From contig NZ_SMLL01000001.1 of assembly GCF_004681965.1 (NCBI RefSeq), forward strand, positions 186,001 through 250,000: 64,000 nt of DNA. Reading direction: 5' to 3'. The stretch comes from Ramlibacter rhizophilus. Lineage in GTDB: Bacteria > Pseudomonadota > Gammaproteobacteria > Burkholderiales > Burkholderiaceae_C. The first letter of the stretch is position 1. The number at the start of each line of letters is the position of its first letter. A program made the translations under genes and the position numbers. Shown piece after piece: positions 51,332 through 59,958 of the stretch. The notes under the pieces are model-generated. The model searched no databases and was not told the origin of the DNA. It saw only the letters and a program-made list of their open reading frames with translations.

Positions 51332-51718
51332 ATGCATATCGCCAAGGAAAAAGTGGACGTCCAGATGGAAATTCCGGGTGCGGTGCTGCGCCAGCGCAAG
51401 GATTTCGGGGACGCGAGCGGCTTGGGCAAGATCAGCGGCGAGTACTTCAGCCTGTCCGCCGGCGTGGACACCACCCCGCTGTTCCAGGGGCTGCAGGGCA
51501 ACGCCTGCCAATGTCCGCACTGGGGCTACGTGCTGCAGGGCGAGATCACCACCACCGACGCGCACGGCGAAACCGAGACGGTGCGCGCCAACGACCTCTT
51601 CTACTGGCCGCCCGGCCACAACGTGCGCGTCGACGCCGATGCCGAACTCATCATGTTCAGCCCGCAGCACGAGCACACCCACGTGATCGAGCACATGAAG
51701 GAAAAGGTGAAGTCATGA
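51332..51718 (+). CDS. Cupin-fold small protein
   Basis: A 128-residue soluble protein with a cupin-like core: GNACQCPHWGYVLQGEITTTDAHGETETVRANDLFYWPPGHNVRVDADAELIMFSPQHEH. Only part of the usual metal-binding histidine set (H in CPHWG, H in PPGH) is evident. A strong AAGGAG site precedes the start. ATGA overlap couples it to the methyltransferase gene, and it diverges from the SARP-type regulator, so it may bind the signal or product of this small pathway. Function unknown. Confidence 0.72.
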   Translation: MHIAKEKVDVQMEIPGAVLRQRKDFGDASGLGKISGEYFSLSAGVDTTPLFQGLQGNACQCPHWGYVLQGEITTTDAHGETETVRANDLFYWPPGHNVRVDADAELIMFSPQHEHTHVIEHMKEKVKS

Positions 51719-52533
51719 ATGCCAACCAGGCCCTGTGGGAGCAGGGCGACTTCACCCGCATCGCCGCCAGCATGCGCGCCAGTGGCGAGGACCTCGTGCG
51801 GCAGCTCGGAATCTCCTGCGGCATGCAGGTGCTGGACCTGGGCTGCGGCGACGGCACCACGGCCCTGCCGGCGGCGCGGCTGGGCGCGAAGGTGCTGGGC
51901 GTGGACATCGCCCGCAACCTGGTCGAGGCGGGCAACCGGCGCGCCGCGCAGGCCGGCTTCTCGGACACCTGCCAGTTCATCCAGGGCGATGCGTGCCGGC
52001 TGGCCGGCCTCGAGAACAAGAGCTTCGACCGGGTCATCAGCATCTTCGGCGCGATGTTCGCGCCCCAGCCCTTCGACGTGGCCCGGGAGATGGTGCGCGT
52101 GACCCGGCCGGGCGGGCGCATCGTCATGGGCAACTGGATCCCGGGCGACCCCACGCTGGTGGCGCAGATCCTCAAGGTGTGCGCGGCCTACACGCCACCG
52201 CCGCCGGAGGGCTTCGTCAGTCCCATGGCCTGGGGCGTGCCGGGGAACGTCATCGAGCGCTTCGGGGCCGCCGGCATCGCCTGGGAGGGCATCCTGTGCG
52301 AACGCGACCGCTTCGTCTTCGACTTCGACGGCACGCCGGCCGCCTTCGCCGACACCTTCCTGCAGTACTACGGGCCGACCATGAACGCGCTGGCGGCGGC
52401 GACGAGCCAGGGACGTGGCGAGCAGCTGCGCACCGAGCTGGTGGCATTGTTCGAGCGCGAGAACCAGTGCCAGTACCCGCAGCGCACGCTCATTTCGGCG
52501 GTGTTCCTGAAGGTGACGGTGGAGGTCAACTGA
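51715..52533 (+). CDS. Class I SAM-dependent methyltransferase
   Basis: A 272-residue methyltransferase with motif I VLDLGCGDGTTALPAARLGAKVLGVDIA near residue 38, acidic loop ending strand 2, a motif IV region FDRVISIFGAMFAPQPFDVARE and VRVTRPGGRIVMGNWIPGD. The fold is that of small-molecule methyltransferases such as UbiE/COQ5-like enzymes. Substrate unknown. Its start overlaps the cupin stop, so both act together under the divergent SARP-type regulator. Confidence 0.88.
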   Translation: MNANQALWEQGDFTRIAASMRASGEDLVRQLGISCGMQVLDLGCGDGTTALPAARLGAKVLGVDIARNLVEAGNRRAAQAGFSDTCQFIQGDACRLAGLENKSFDRVISIFGAMFAPQPFDVAREMVRVTRPGGRIVMGNWIPGDPTLVAQILKVCAAYTPPPPEGFVSPMAWGVPGNVIERFGAAGIAWEGILCERDRFVFDFDGTPAAFADTFLQYYGPTMNALAAATSQGRGEQLRTELVALFERENQCQYPQRTLISAVFLKVTVEVN

Positions 52534-52582
52534 CGGGGCTCGGACCAGGTGCGCACACAATGCGCACCTGGAGGCGACCCCC

Positions 52583-53242
52583 ATGACCCTGGCGCTCTAC
52601 GGCCACCCGTTTTCCTCGTACACGCAGAAGGTGCTCATCGCGCTCGACGAGAACCGCATCGCCTGCGAGTTCCGCTGTCTCGGCCCGGACCAGCCGCAGC
52701 ACACGGCCGAGTGGCTCGCGCGCTGGCCGCTGCGCAAGTTTCCGCTGCTCGTGGATGGAGACCGGGAAGTCGTGGAGACCAGCATCATCATCGAGTACCT
52801 GCAGCTCGCCCACCCGGGCCCCGTGCGCCTGATACCCGCCGATCCGCGGGCCGCGCTGGAGGTCCGCTTCCTGGACCGCTTCTTCGACCTGCACGTGATG
52901 AACGCGGCCCAGCATGCGGTGGACGGTGCGCTGACCGGCGATGCGCGCAAGCGGGAGGAGGGCATGGCCCTGTCGAAGGAGAAGCTGGAGCGCGCCTACG
53001 CCTGGCTCGAGGCATCGTTGGCCGGGCGCGCCTGGGCGGCCGGCGAGGACTTCAGCATGGCGGACTGCGCCGCCGCGCCTTCGCTGTTCTACGCGGACTG
53101 GACGCACCGCATCGCCGACACGTATCCCACGCTGCGCGCCTACCGGGCCCGGCTGCTCGCCCGTCCGTCCTTCGCGCGGGCCGTCGAGGCCGCGCGGCCC
53201 TTCCGCCCGCTCTTTCCGTTGGGGGCGCCGGACCGGGATTGA
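52583..53242 (+). CDS. Glutathione S-transferase family protein
   Basis: A 219-residue GST. The thioredoxin-like N-terminal domain has LYGHPFSSYTQKVLIALDENRIACEFR with the catalytic-site serine/tyrosine region, KFPLLVDGDREVVETSIIIEYL with the cis-proline and glutathione-binding E-S/T pair, followed by the helical C-terminal domain with GEDFSMADCAAAPSLFYAD. The closest type is the beta/zeta-like bacterial group acting on electrophiles. It follows the methyltransferase by 49 nt and is convergent with the FAH-family gene, 2 nt apart, so it might belong to either neighbourhood. Confidence 0.9.
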   Translation: MTLALYGHPFSSYTQKVLIALDENRIACEFRCLGPDQPQHTAEWLARWPLRKFPLLVDGDREVVETSIIIEYLQLAHPGPVRLIPADPRAALEVRFLDRFFDLHVMNAAQHAVDGALTGDARKREEGMALSKEKLERAYAWLEASLAGRAWAAGEDFSMADCAAAPSLFYADWTHRIADTYPTLRAYRARLLARPSFARAVEAARPFRPLFPLGAPDRD

Positions 53243-53244
53243 GG

Positions 53245-54165
53245 CTATCCGATCCGGGTCACGAGGGTGCCCAGCGCCTCGATGGACACCTCGATCCGGT
53301 CGCCGGGCGCCAGCCACACGGGCGGCTTGCGGAAGGCGCCGATGCCGGCCGGCGTCCCGGTGGCCAGCACGTCGCCTGGCTCCAGGGTGATGTAGTCGCT
53401 GATGTAGCTGATGAGGGTGGCCACCGGGAACAGCATGTCGGCCGTGCTGGCTTCCTGCATCAGCCGGCCGTTGACGTGCGTGCGCAGGGTGAGGCTCTGC
53501 GGGTCGGGGATCTCATCGGCGCTGACCAGGGCGGGACCGAGCGGACAGAAGCCGTCCATGCTCTTGGCGAAGGTGGTCTGCGGCGGCGTGATGTCGAACT
53601 GGAATTCGCGTGCGCTGAGGTCGTTCAGCAGGGTGTAGCCTGCCACGCACGAGAGCGCCTCCTGCGGCGTGACCTTCGAGGCCACGCGGCCCATCACGAC
53701 CGCAAGCTCGCCCTCGAAGTCGAACTTGGTGACGTTCGCGGGCCGGGCCACCGTGGCGCCCGGCGCGGCCACGCTGGAGGGCATCTTGAAGATGATGCGC
53801 GGCTTCTCGAAGGGATCGACCCCGGTCTCCTTGGCATGGTCGGCGTAGTTGCGGCCCACGCCGACGATCTTGCCTGGCCGCGCGATGGGTGCGTGCAGCC
53901 GCAGGCTGTCCAGCGGCAGGCGCTCGGCCGCGCCCGCGAGGTGCTCGGCGATGCGAAGGTTCACCTGCGCACGCGCAGCCTCGTCGGCCTGCAGCCAGCG
54001 CATCAGCCCGCCGGACGCCGGCTCGATGCCGCGCCCGGCCAGGGCCGCTTCGGCAGCGCCGAGCGGACAGCCCGCGAGCAGTGCGCTCACGTCGACCACG
54101 CGCTCGTCCTGCAACACCCCCGTGCGACGGCTGGCGCCCGGGCCCTCGTAGCTCACGAACTTCAT
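53245..54165 (-). CDS. Fumarylacetoacetate hydrolase family protein
   Basis: A 306-residue hydrolase or decarboxylase of the FAH superfamily. Metal-binding residues E151 and E153 lie in FDFEGELAVVMG and the aspartate in LLNDLSAREFQ near 182; the entry region is IVGVGRNYADHAKETG, with FCPLGPALV and GDVLATGTPAGIG towards the end. Members cleave acylpyruvates or decarboxylate oxaloacetate-like acids in aromatic degradation. It is the last gene of a four-gene operon, 10 nt after the TauD-like gene. Start 54165 fits the family and avoids overlap with that gene. Confidence 0.92.
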   Translation of the reverse strand: MKFVSYEGPGASRRTGVLQDERVVDVSALLAGCPLGAAEAALAGRGIEPASGGLMRWLQADEAARAQVNLRIAEHLAGAAERLPLDSLRLHAPIARPGKIVGVGRNYADHAKETGVDPFEKPRIIFKMPSSVAAPGATVARPANVTKFDFEGELAVVMGRVASKVTPQEALSCVAGYTLLNDLSAREFQFDITPPQTTFAKSMDGFCPLGPALVSADEIPDPQSLTLRTHVNGRLMQEASTADMLFPVATLISYISDYITLEPGDVLATGTPAGIGAFRKPPVWLAPGDRIEVSIEALGTLVTRIG

Positions 54166-54175
54166 GCCGCAGTCC

Positions 54176-55090
54176 TCAGGCGGCGACGGCAGCGGTCGCT
54201 GCGCGCGGCTGGCCGGCTTCATCGAAGAAACGGGTGGCGGCCACCTGGCAGCGCTTGATGTAGCGATGCTCGTGCGGCAGGTAGTCGGCCACGGCGTTGT
54301 GGATGGTGCCCATGTTGTCCCACATCAGCACGTCGTTCTCCTGCCACTGGTTGGCATAGCGGAACTCGGGGCGGGTCTGGTGGTGGAACAGGAAGGCGAG
54401 CGCCTCGTCGCTCTCGGCCTGGGACATCTGGTCGATGCGCACGGCATAGCCGGGGTTGGCGTACAGCACCTTGCGCCCGGTGATGGGGTGCGTGAGGAAG
54501 ACGGGGTGCGAGACCGGCGGCTTGGCCGCGCGCTGCGCCTCGGTCAGGGGAGGGCGCGTGCTGCCGCGCTCGCGCCGCATCATCTCCCAGAACTTGTTGA
54601 AGTCGTGCGTGCAGGTCATGCCCGCCAGGCGCGTCTTCCATTCCTGCGGCAGCGCCTCGTAGGCGGCATGCATGTTGCAGAACTCGGTGTTGCCCAGCGA
54701 CCTGCCATCCCGGCGCGGGATGGTCGTTCCGTACAGCACGTTGGTGAAGGCGATCATGCGGCTGTAGGACATGTCGGTGTGCCAGTCCTGCCCGGCATCG
54801 GACAGGCCCAGCGGCTTTCCGTCCTGCACCATGTTCGAGAGGATCATGACCTCCGGCAGGCCCGGCTCCTGGTAGGCATTGGCGACGTTCACCTCCAGCT
54901 CGCCGAAGCGCGCGGCGAAGTCGCGCAGCTGGCGGGCGGTGAGGTGCTGGTCGGGGTACTTGAGGACGCCGTGCTGGCCGAGCGCCTGCAGCAGCGTCTC
55001 GAAGGTCGAGTCGTCGAGCGGCCGGGACAGGTCCAGGCCTTCGACGCGCGCGCCGAGGGTGGCGCCACTGGGGATGATTCGCAGGTCCAT
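54176..55090 (-). CDS. TauD/TfdA-family 2-oxoglutarate-dependent dioxygenase
   Basis: A 304-residue Fe(II)/2-oxoglutarate oxygenase. The iron triad is H104-x-D106 in QDWHTDMSY and H264 in GTIHNAVADY; the 2-oxoglutarate-binding arginine is near 276-280 in HRYIKRCQV. Family members hydroxylate next to a sulfonate or ether group (taurine, alkylsulfates, 2,4-D) to release the fragment. Operon partners of the maleylacetate-reductase and FAH types suggest an aryl or alkyl ether or acid as substrate, but this is inference. It is 20 nt after the reductase gene. Confidence 0.92.
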   Translation of the reverse strand: MDLRIIPSGATLGARVEGLDLSRPLDDSTFETLLQALGQHGVLKYPDQHLTARQLRDFAARFGELEVNVANAYQEPGLPEVMILSNMVQDGKPLGLSDAGQDWHTDMSYSRMIAFTNVLYGTTIPRRDGRSLGNTEFCNMHAAYEALPQEWKTRLAGMTCTHDFNKFWEMMRRERGSTRPPLTEAQRAAKPPVSHPVFLTHPITGRKVLYANPGYAVRIDQMSQAESDEALAFLFHHQTRPEFRYANQWQENDVLMWDNMGTIHNAVADYLPHEHRYIKRCQVAATRFFDEAGQPRAATAAVAA

Positions 55091-55110
55091 GGTGTTGCTC
55101 CTTCAGGTGT

Positions 55111-56262
55111 TCAGTAGGCCTGCCGCAGCAGGTCCAGGATCTCGCCGTCGTTCTCGACCTGGCGGGGGTTGAAGTACAGGCCGCGCTCGCCCATGGTCTT
55201 GCGCGCGATGGCGGCCAGGGCGTCCTCGCCGACACCGATGTCGCGCAGGCGGCGCGGCACGCCCAGCGCGGCGGCGAACGATTCGGTCCAGTCGATCACG
55301 TCCTGGCCCACCACGGCCGACGCGCGGGCCAGCGCCTCCTCGACGCAGGGCCGGTTGAAGCGCAGCGCGTGCGGCAGCATCACCGCATTGGCCTCGCCAT
55401 GCGCGGCGCCCGTGACCGAGCCGATCGCGTGGCAGATGGCGTGGTGCAGCGCCGTGCGGGCGTTCACCAGGACCAGGCCCGACAGATGGGCCGCATACAG
55501 CAGCTCGGCGCGCAGCGAGACGTCCTGCGGTCGGGCCTGCACCTGCGGCAGCGCGTGGGCGAAGCGCGCCAGTGCGTCCAGTCCCACCAGTTCCGCGAGC
55601 GGAGATCGCTCGCGGCTGTAGAGGCCCTCGATGCAGTGCGCGATGCCGTTCATGCCGGTGGACAGCATGATGGCCGCGGGCACCTCGACGTTGGCCGCCG
55701 CGTCCAGCAGCACCACGCGGCTGGCGAGCTGGGGGTCGGTGAACAGCAGCTTGCGACCGTCCGCGTCGCGGATGCCCAGGCTGGGGGTGACCTCCGCGCC
55801 CGAGGCGGTGCAGGGAATGGAGACGATGGGGACCTTGGGCCGCGAGAGCACCGGCACGTGCAGCTGGGCGGGCGGCGTGAACCGGCTGGCATGGTCCGCC
55901 AGGCGCCCGCCTTCGGCCATCAGCAGCGCGACGGCCTTGGCGGTGTCGGAGCTGCTGCCGCCGCCGACGGCGACGATGGCCTGCACACCGTGGGCGTTCG
56001 CCTGCGCCGCAAGACGCTCCACCAGGGCGACCGAGGAGTGGGCCGGCACGTCGCCGCCGTCCAGCAGCTCGCGCCCTTCGAGCTGGCGCATCACGCGGGC
56101 GTGCAGGCTGGAACGCCGGGCGCTTGCGCTGGACAGCAGCAGCACGCGCCGGGCGCCGAGCAGCTCCAGCTCGGCCCCGAGCGCATCGACCGCGCCTTCG
56201 CGGGCGATGGTCTTCATGGCCGGCAGGCGCTGGATGAAGCGTTCCACGGCGCTGGCCCTCAT
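55111..56262 (-). CDS. Iron-containing alcohol dehydrogenase / maleylacetate reductase-like protein
   Basis: A 383-residue dehydroquinate-synthase-fold enzyme. The nucleotide motif GVQAIVAVGGGSSSDTAKAVALL is near residue 90, followed by PIVSIPCTASGAEVTPSLGIRDADGRK, and the metal-binding histidines lie in GMNGIAHCIEGLYS, LHHAICHAIGSVTGAAHGEANAVMLPH. The overall pattern is that of group III alcohol dehydrogenases and maleylacetate reductases, which reduce maleylacetate to 3-oxoadipate in hydroxyquinol pathways. Start 56262 overlaps the stop of the NTF2-like gene (ATGA). Substrate assignment is tentative. Confidence 0.85.
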   Translation of the reverse strand: MRASAVERFIQRLPAMKTIAREGAVDALGAELELLGARRVLLLSSASARRSSLHARVMRQLEGRELLDGGDVPAHSSVALVERLAAQANAHGVQAIVAVGGGSSSDTAKAVALLMAEGGRLADHASRFTPPAQLHVPVLSRPKVPIVSIPCTASGAEVTPSLGIRDADGRKLLFTDPQLASRVVLLDAAANVEVPAAIMLSTGMNGIAHCIEGLYSRERSPLAELVGLDALARFAHALPQVQARPQDVSLRAELLYAAHLSGLVLVNARTALHHAICHAIGSVTGAAHGEANAVMLPHALRFNRPCVEEALARASAVVGQDVIDWTESFAAALGVPRRLRDIGVGEDALAAIARKTMGERGLYFNPRQVENDGEILDLLRQAY

Positions 56263-56672
56263 GCGACGGTGAACTCGAACTCGCGGACCATCTGCTGCTC
56301 GCGGATCAGCCAGCCGTCGCCGTCGCGGCAGAACACCGTGTGCACGCGGTTGATCGTGAACAGCTCGGGAGGGCGGCCCGGCAGCTGGCGAAAGGCGGTC
56401 ATGGTGGCCTCGGCGCGGGCTTCGTCGCCCTCGACGGCGGTGACCCAGACGTTGCTGAACAGGTGCCGCACGCGCATGTCGGCGGGCCGCGCCCGCAGTC
56501 CGGCGAGGATGGCCTCGCGGCCTTCCAGCCACCGGCCCTGGCGCAGCCACCGCCCCTGCGGCACGAACATGTCCGCGATCTCCTCGTAGCGCCGCTCGTC
56601 GAGGTGGCTGATGAGGGCGTACAGCTGCTGCGTGAGCCGCACCACTTCGGTGGCGTCGATGGACTTCGTCAT
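56259..56672 (-). CDS. NTF2-like (SnoaL-type) protein
   Basis: A 137-residue cone-fold protein: VVRLTQQLYALISHLDERRYEEIADMFVPQGRWLRQGRWLEGREAILAGLRAR, RHLFSNVWVTAVEGDEARAEATMTAFRQ, and FCRDGDGWLIREQQMVREFEF. This shape is shared by small polyketide cyclases, ketosteroid isomerases, dehydratases and ring-hydroxylating dioxygenase small subunits. It is the first gene of the operon with reductase, TauD-like and FAH genes and probably catalyses an isomerisation or dehydration step. The LysR operator lies 56 nt before its start. Confidence 0.8.
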   Translation of the reverse strand: MTKSIDATEVVRLTQQLYALISHLDERRYEEIADMFVPQGRWLRQGRWLEGREAILAGLRARPADMRVRHLFSNVWVTAVEGDEARAEATMTAFRQLPGRPPELFTINRVHTVFCRDGDGWLIREQQMVREFEFTVA

Positions 56673-56727
56673 GCGATCGAGTTTAGGAACGGCGCGGGGC
56701 TTCGGCGACCGCCAATCGATAATCCGG

Positions 56728-56746
56728 GGTTTCCGAATCAGAAACC
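56728..56746. promoter_or_regulatory. Inverted repeat GGTTTC-N7-GAAACC, likely LysR operator
   Basis: GGTTTC (56728-56733) and GAAACC (56741-56746) form a perfect 6-bp inverted repeat around CGAATCA, in the 85-bp gap between the NTF2-like gene and the divergent LysR gene. It has the dyad form expected of LysR sites. The left arm and spacer (GGTTTCCGAATC) recur at 59959, before the second operon. Confidence 0.7.
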
Positions 56747-56757
56747 GAGGGGCGTTC

Positions 56758-57747
56758 ATGGACCGGCTGCGATGTCTTCAGGTGTTCGCCGAGGTGGTGC
56801 GATCGCAGAGCTTCGTGCGCGCCGCCTGGAAGCTGTCGGTGTCCAAGGCGACGGTGACCAAGCACGTCGCCTGGCTGGAGACCAGCATGGGCTCGCAGCT
56901 GCTTCACCGCAGCAGCAAGCAGGTGACCCTGACGGAAGCCGGCCTGCGGGTGCTGGAGACCGCCCAGGACCTGCTCGAGCGCTACGAGCGTCTGGAGGCC
57001 GACGTTCGCGATTCGGTGAACCTGCCGCGCGGCAGCATCCGCGTGGGGGCACCGCCGGCCTTCGGCATCCACCACCTCACGCCGGTGGTGTCGCGCTTCA
57101 GCGAGCGCTATCCGGACATCGAGATCACGGTGCTCCTGGACGACGGCCGGCTGGACCTGCTGTCCGAGGGCCTGGACCTGTCCATCCGCATCGCGCCCCA
57201 GCTGGAGGATGCTTCCTACATCGCCTATCCGCTGATGAAGGCGCCGCAGGTGCTGGTGGCCTCGGCCGCCTACCTGGAACGCGCCGGCGTTCCCCGCACG
57301 GCCAGGGACCTGCAGCGCCACAACTGCCTGGTGCATACGCTCAAGTCGGGCGTGGGCCACTGGCGCTTCGAGGGGGATCCGCCGGAGGAAGTGCGCGTGC
57401 GCGGGACCGTGCGGTCCAACATCGGCGAGGTGCTGAAGAAGTCGGCCCTGCTGGGCGCGGGCATCGCGCTGCACCCCTACTACATGGTGTCGGACGAGTT
57501 GCGCAGCGGCGCCTTGCAGGTGGTCCTGCCCGGGCTCGTGCCCGAAGGCCTGGACATCTACGCCGTGTTCTCGACCCGCCGCAACATGCCGGTGCGGGTG
57601 CGGGCCTTGCTGGAGTTCCTCAAGGACTGGGCGGCCCATCCGCCGGCCTGGGCCCAGCCGCAGGGGCTGGACGCGGGCGCCGCCGGAAAGGCGCCGCCCG
57701 CGAAGGCCGCGCGCGTTCGCCGCGCGCCGCGCCTTACTCGGACTTGA
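56758..57747 (+). CDS. LysR family transcriptional regulator
   Basis: A 329-residue regulator with N-terminal helix-turn-helix (MDRLRCLQVFAEVVRSQSFVRAAWKLSVSKATVTKHVAWLE, ending LLHRSSKQVTLTEAG) and an effector domain with GSIRVGAPPAFGIHHLTPVVSRF, of the DmlR/PA-type branch. The C-terminal ~30 residues are basic and alanine/proline-rich. It is divergent from the NTF2-like operon and convergent with tctC, overlapping it by 14 nt. The shared operator motif suggests that it controls both flanking operons. Confidence 0.92.
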   Translation: MDRLRCLQVFAEVVRSQSFVRAAWKLSVSKATVTKHVAWLETSMGSQLLHRSSKQVTLTEAGLRVLETAQDLLERYERLEADVRDSVNLPRGSIRVGAPPAFGIHHLTPVVSRFSERYPDIEITVLLDDGRLDLLSEGLDLSIRIAPQLEDASYIAYPLMKAPQVLVASAAYLERAGVPRTARDLQRHNCLVHTLKSGVGHWRFEGDPPEEVRVRGTVRSNIGEVLKKSALLGAGIALHPYYMVSDELRSGALQVVLPGLVPEGLDIYAVFSTRRNMPVRVRALLEFLKDWAAHPPAWAQPQGLDAGAAGKAPPAKAARVRRAPRLTRT

Positions 57748-58717
57748 GCCCTGCGGACTTGATCAGCTGGGCCCAGCGCTGGGCATCGCCCTTGAGCCAG
57801 GCGGCGTATTCCTCGGGCGAGGAGGCCACCACCACCGCACCGAGGCCGCGCAGGCGGTCACGCACTTCCGGCTTGTTCAGGGCCGCGCGGATGGCGCCGC
57901 TGAGCTTTTGCACCGCGGGCGCGGGCGTGCCGGCCGGCGCCAGGAAGCCGACCGGGCCGACGTACTCCTCGAAGCCCGGGAATCCGGCTTCCGCCATGGT
58001 GGGCACGTTGGGAAAGTCGGGGTGGCGCTTGTCGGTCGTGACGCCCAGGATGCGCAGCTTCTTGTCGGCCACGTGGTTGGCCACGCCGATCATGGGATAG
58101 AACATGAAGTTCACCCGGCCGGACATGACCTCGGTCAGCGCCGGTCCGTTGCCCTTGAAGGGCACGTGCGTCATCTTGGCGCCGGCGCGCTGGGCCAGCA
58201 GTTCCGCGGACAGGTGCGCCGAGCCGCCGTTGCCGGCCGAGCCGTAGCTGATCTTGCCGGGGTCGGCCTTGGCCGCCTTGATCAGGTCGCCCAGGGTCTG
58301 GTAGGGCGAGTCGTGCGGCACGACCACCAGCTGCGGCAGCACCACGGCCAGGCTCACCGGCGTGAAGTCCTTGACCGGGTCGTACTTCGCCACCTGGGGG
58401 TTCAGCAGCGGGTTCACGTTGTGCGAGAGCGTGTTCACGATCAGCGTGTAGCCGTCCGCCGGCGAGCGCGCCACGTACTCGGTGCCGATGTTGCCGTTGG
58501 CGCCCGCGCGGTTGTCCACCACCACGGGCTGGCCCAGCGTCGTGCTGACCTCCTGGCCCACGATGCGGGCGATGACGTCGGTGGGACCGCCGGCGGCATA
58601 GCCGACGACGAGCTTGATCGGCTTGTTGGGGAAGTCCTGGGCGAGTGCCGTGCCCAGCGGGGCGCAGGCGGCCGCGAACAGGGTGGCGGCGAGGGCCGCG
58701 CGTCGAGTGAATTTCAT
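57734..58717 (-). CDS. tctC: Bug-family tripartite tricarboxylate transporter substrate-binding protein
   Basis: A 327-residue periplasmic binding protein with signal peptide MKFTRRAALAATLFAAACAPLGTALAQ and Bug signatures FPNKPIKLVVGYAAGGPTDVIAR, VVVDNRAGANGNIGTEYVARSPADGYTLI and SYGSAGNGGSAHLSAELL. Its start overlaps the stop of the alpha-hydroxy-acid oxidase gene (ATGA), so it probably captures a hydroxy acid or related carboxylate for that enzyme. No TctA/TctB genes accompany it; a permease encoded elsewhere would be needed. Confidence 0.93.
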   Translation of the reverse strand: MKFTRRAALAATLFAAACAPLGTALAQDFPNKPIKLVVGYAAGGPTDVIARIVGQEVSTTLGQPVVVDNRAGANGNIGTEYVARSPADGYTLIVNTLSHNVNPLLNPQVAKYDPVKDFTPVSLAVVLPQLVVVPHDSPYQTLGDLIKAAKADPGKISYGSAGNGGSAHLSAELLAQRAGAKMTHVPFKGNGPALTEVMSGRVNFMFYPMIGVANHVADKKLRILGVTTDKRHPDFPNVPTMAEAGFPGFEEYVGPVGFLAPAGTPAPAVQKLSGAIRAALNKPEVRDRLRGLGAVVVASSPEEYAAWLKGDAQRWAQLIKSAGLKSE

Positions 58718-59904
58718 GTCGTCTCCTTGGTGGTGCGGGGTGATCGGATCAGCTCGTGCGTCAGCGCGCGCGGGTCCGCGGCGCCACACAGTTGCAGGGT
58801 TCTCAGGAACTCGTCTCGCAGGATGTCCAGCGCCTTGTCGGCCCCGGCCGGGCCTGCGGCGGCAACGCCGAAGAGGGTGGCGCGCCCGAGCAGCACGGCG
58901 CTGGCCCCCAGGGCCAGGGCCTTGGCGACGTCGGTGCCGCGGCGGATGCCGCCGTCCAGCAGCACGGGGATGCGTCCGCCGACGGCCGACACCACCTCGG
59001 GCAGGGCATCGAGGGTGGCCACGGCGCCATCGAGCTGGCGTCCGCCATGGTTGGACACCACGATCGCATCGCAGCCGAGCTCGCAGGCGCGTCGTGCATC
59101 GTCGCCGCGGCTGATCCCCTTGACGATGAGCCGGCGCGGCCAGCGCTCGCGCACCTGCGCCAGGCGCTCCCAGTCGAAGCTCGGGTCGTAGCTGCGGCCG
59201 ACCGATGAAGCGATCTCGGTGGCCGACTTGGCGGCCATCTCCAGGCCGCGCAGGTTCTCGAAGGCGGGGATGCCGCGGCGCAGCAGGTCGAGGGTCCAGC
59301 GCGGGTGCAGCGCGAAATCGACGGCATTGCGCCGCGTGATGCGAAAGGGCACCGAGAAGTGATTGCGGAAGTCGCGCTCGCGCTTGCCGCCCACCGGCAG
59401 GTCCACCGTGATCACCAGGGCCTCGAAGTTCGCGTGCTCGGCGCGCTGGACCATCTTCCAGAAGAACTCCTGGTTGCGCAGCACATAGGCCTGGAACCAC
59501 AGGCGCCCGGACGAGGCCTGGGCCACGGCCTCGATGGAGGCGGTGCCGCTGCTCGACAGGGTGAAGGGGATGTCGTGCCGGGCGGCCGCGCGCGCCAGGT
59601 GCAGGTCGGCGTCGCGCCAGCCGAAGCCCAGGCCGCCGGTCGGCCCGATGGCCATGGGCATGCCCATGGGCCGATCGAAGAGACGCGTGGTGGGCTGGGC
59701 TTGCGCGACGTCCACCAGCACGCGCGGTGCGAGCCGGTGGCGTTCGAAGGCCGTGCGGTTCGCCGCCAGGGCGGACTCATCCTCCGCACCGCCATCGAAG
59801 AAGTCGAAGATGCTGCGCGGCAGGCGCCGCTGCGCCATCCCGCGCAGGTCCTCGATGGAGTGGCAGGCGGCCAGCGTGCGTGGCCGCGAAACGGAAGAAC
59901 GCAT
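58714..59904 (-). CDS. FMN-dependent alpha-hydroxy acid oxidase/dehydrogenase
   Basis: A 396-residue FMN TIM-barrel enzyme of the glycolate oxidase/L-lactate/mandelate dehydrogenase family. It shows FDFFDGGAEDESALAANRTAFERHRLAPRVLVDVA, GMPMAIGPTGG, FTLSSSGTASIEAVA, ALVITVDLPVGGKRERD, VKGISRGDDARRACELGCDAIVVSNHGGRQLDG with the catalytic histidine near 282, and VLLDGGIRRGTDVAKALALGA. It oxidises an L-2-hydroxy acid to the 2-oxo acid. It is the first gene of the pair with tctC; the operator-like site at 59959 lies 55 nt upstream. Confidence 0.92.
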   Translation of the reverse strand: MRSSVSRPRTLAACHSIEDLRGMAQRRLPRSIFDFFDGGAEDESALAANRTAFERHRLAPRVLVDVAQAQPTTRLFDRPMGMPMAIGPTGGLGFGWRDADLHLARAAARHDIPFTLSSSGTASIEAVAQASSGRLWFQAYVLRNQEFFWKMVQRAEHANFEALVITVDLPVGGKRERDFRNHFSVPFRITRRNAVDFALHPRWTLDLLRRGIPAFENLRGLEMAAKSATEIASSVGRSYDPSFDWERLAQVRERWPRRLIVKGISRGDDARRACELGCDAIVVSNHGGRQLDGAVATLDALPEVVSAVGGRIPVLLDGGIRRGTDVAKALALGASAVLLGRATLFGVAAAGPAGADKALDILRDEFLRTLQLCGAADPRALTHELIRSPRTTKETT

Positions 59905-59958
59905 CCGGTGAGTATGCGAACTCGTTGGCCCCGCGGGGTGGGGCCGGGCGAAATACGA

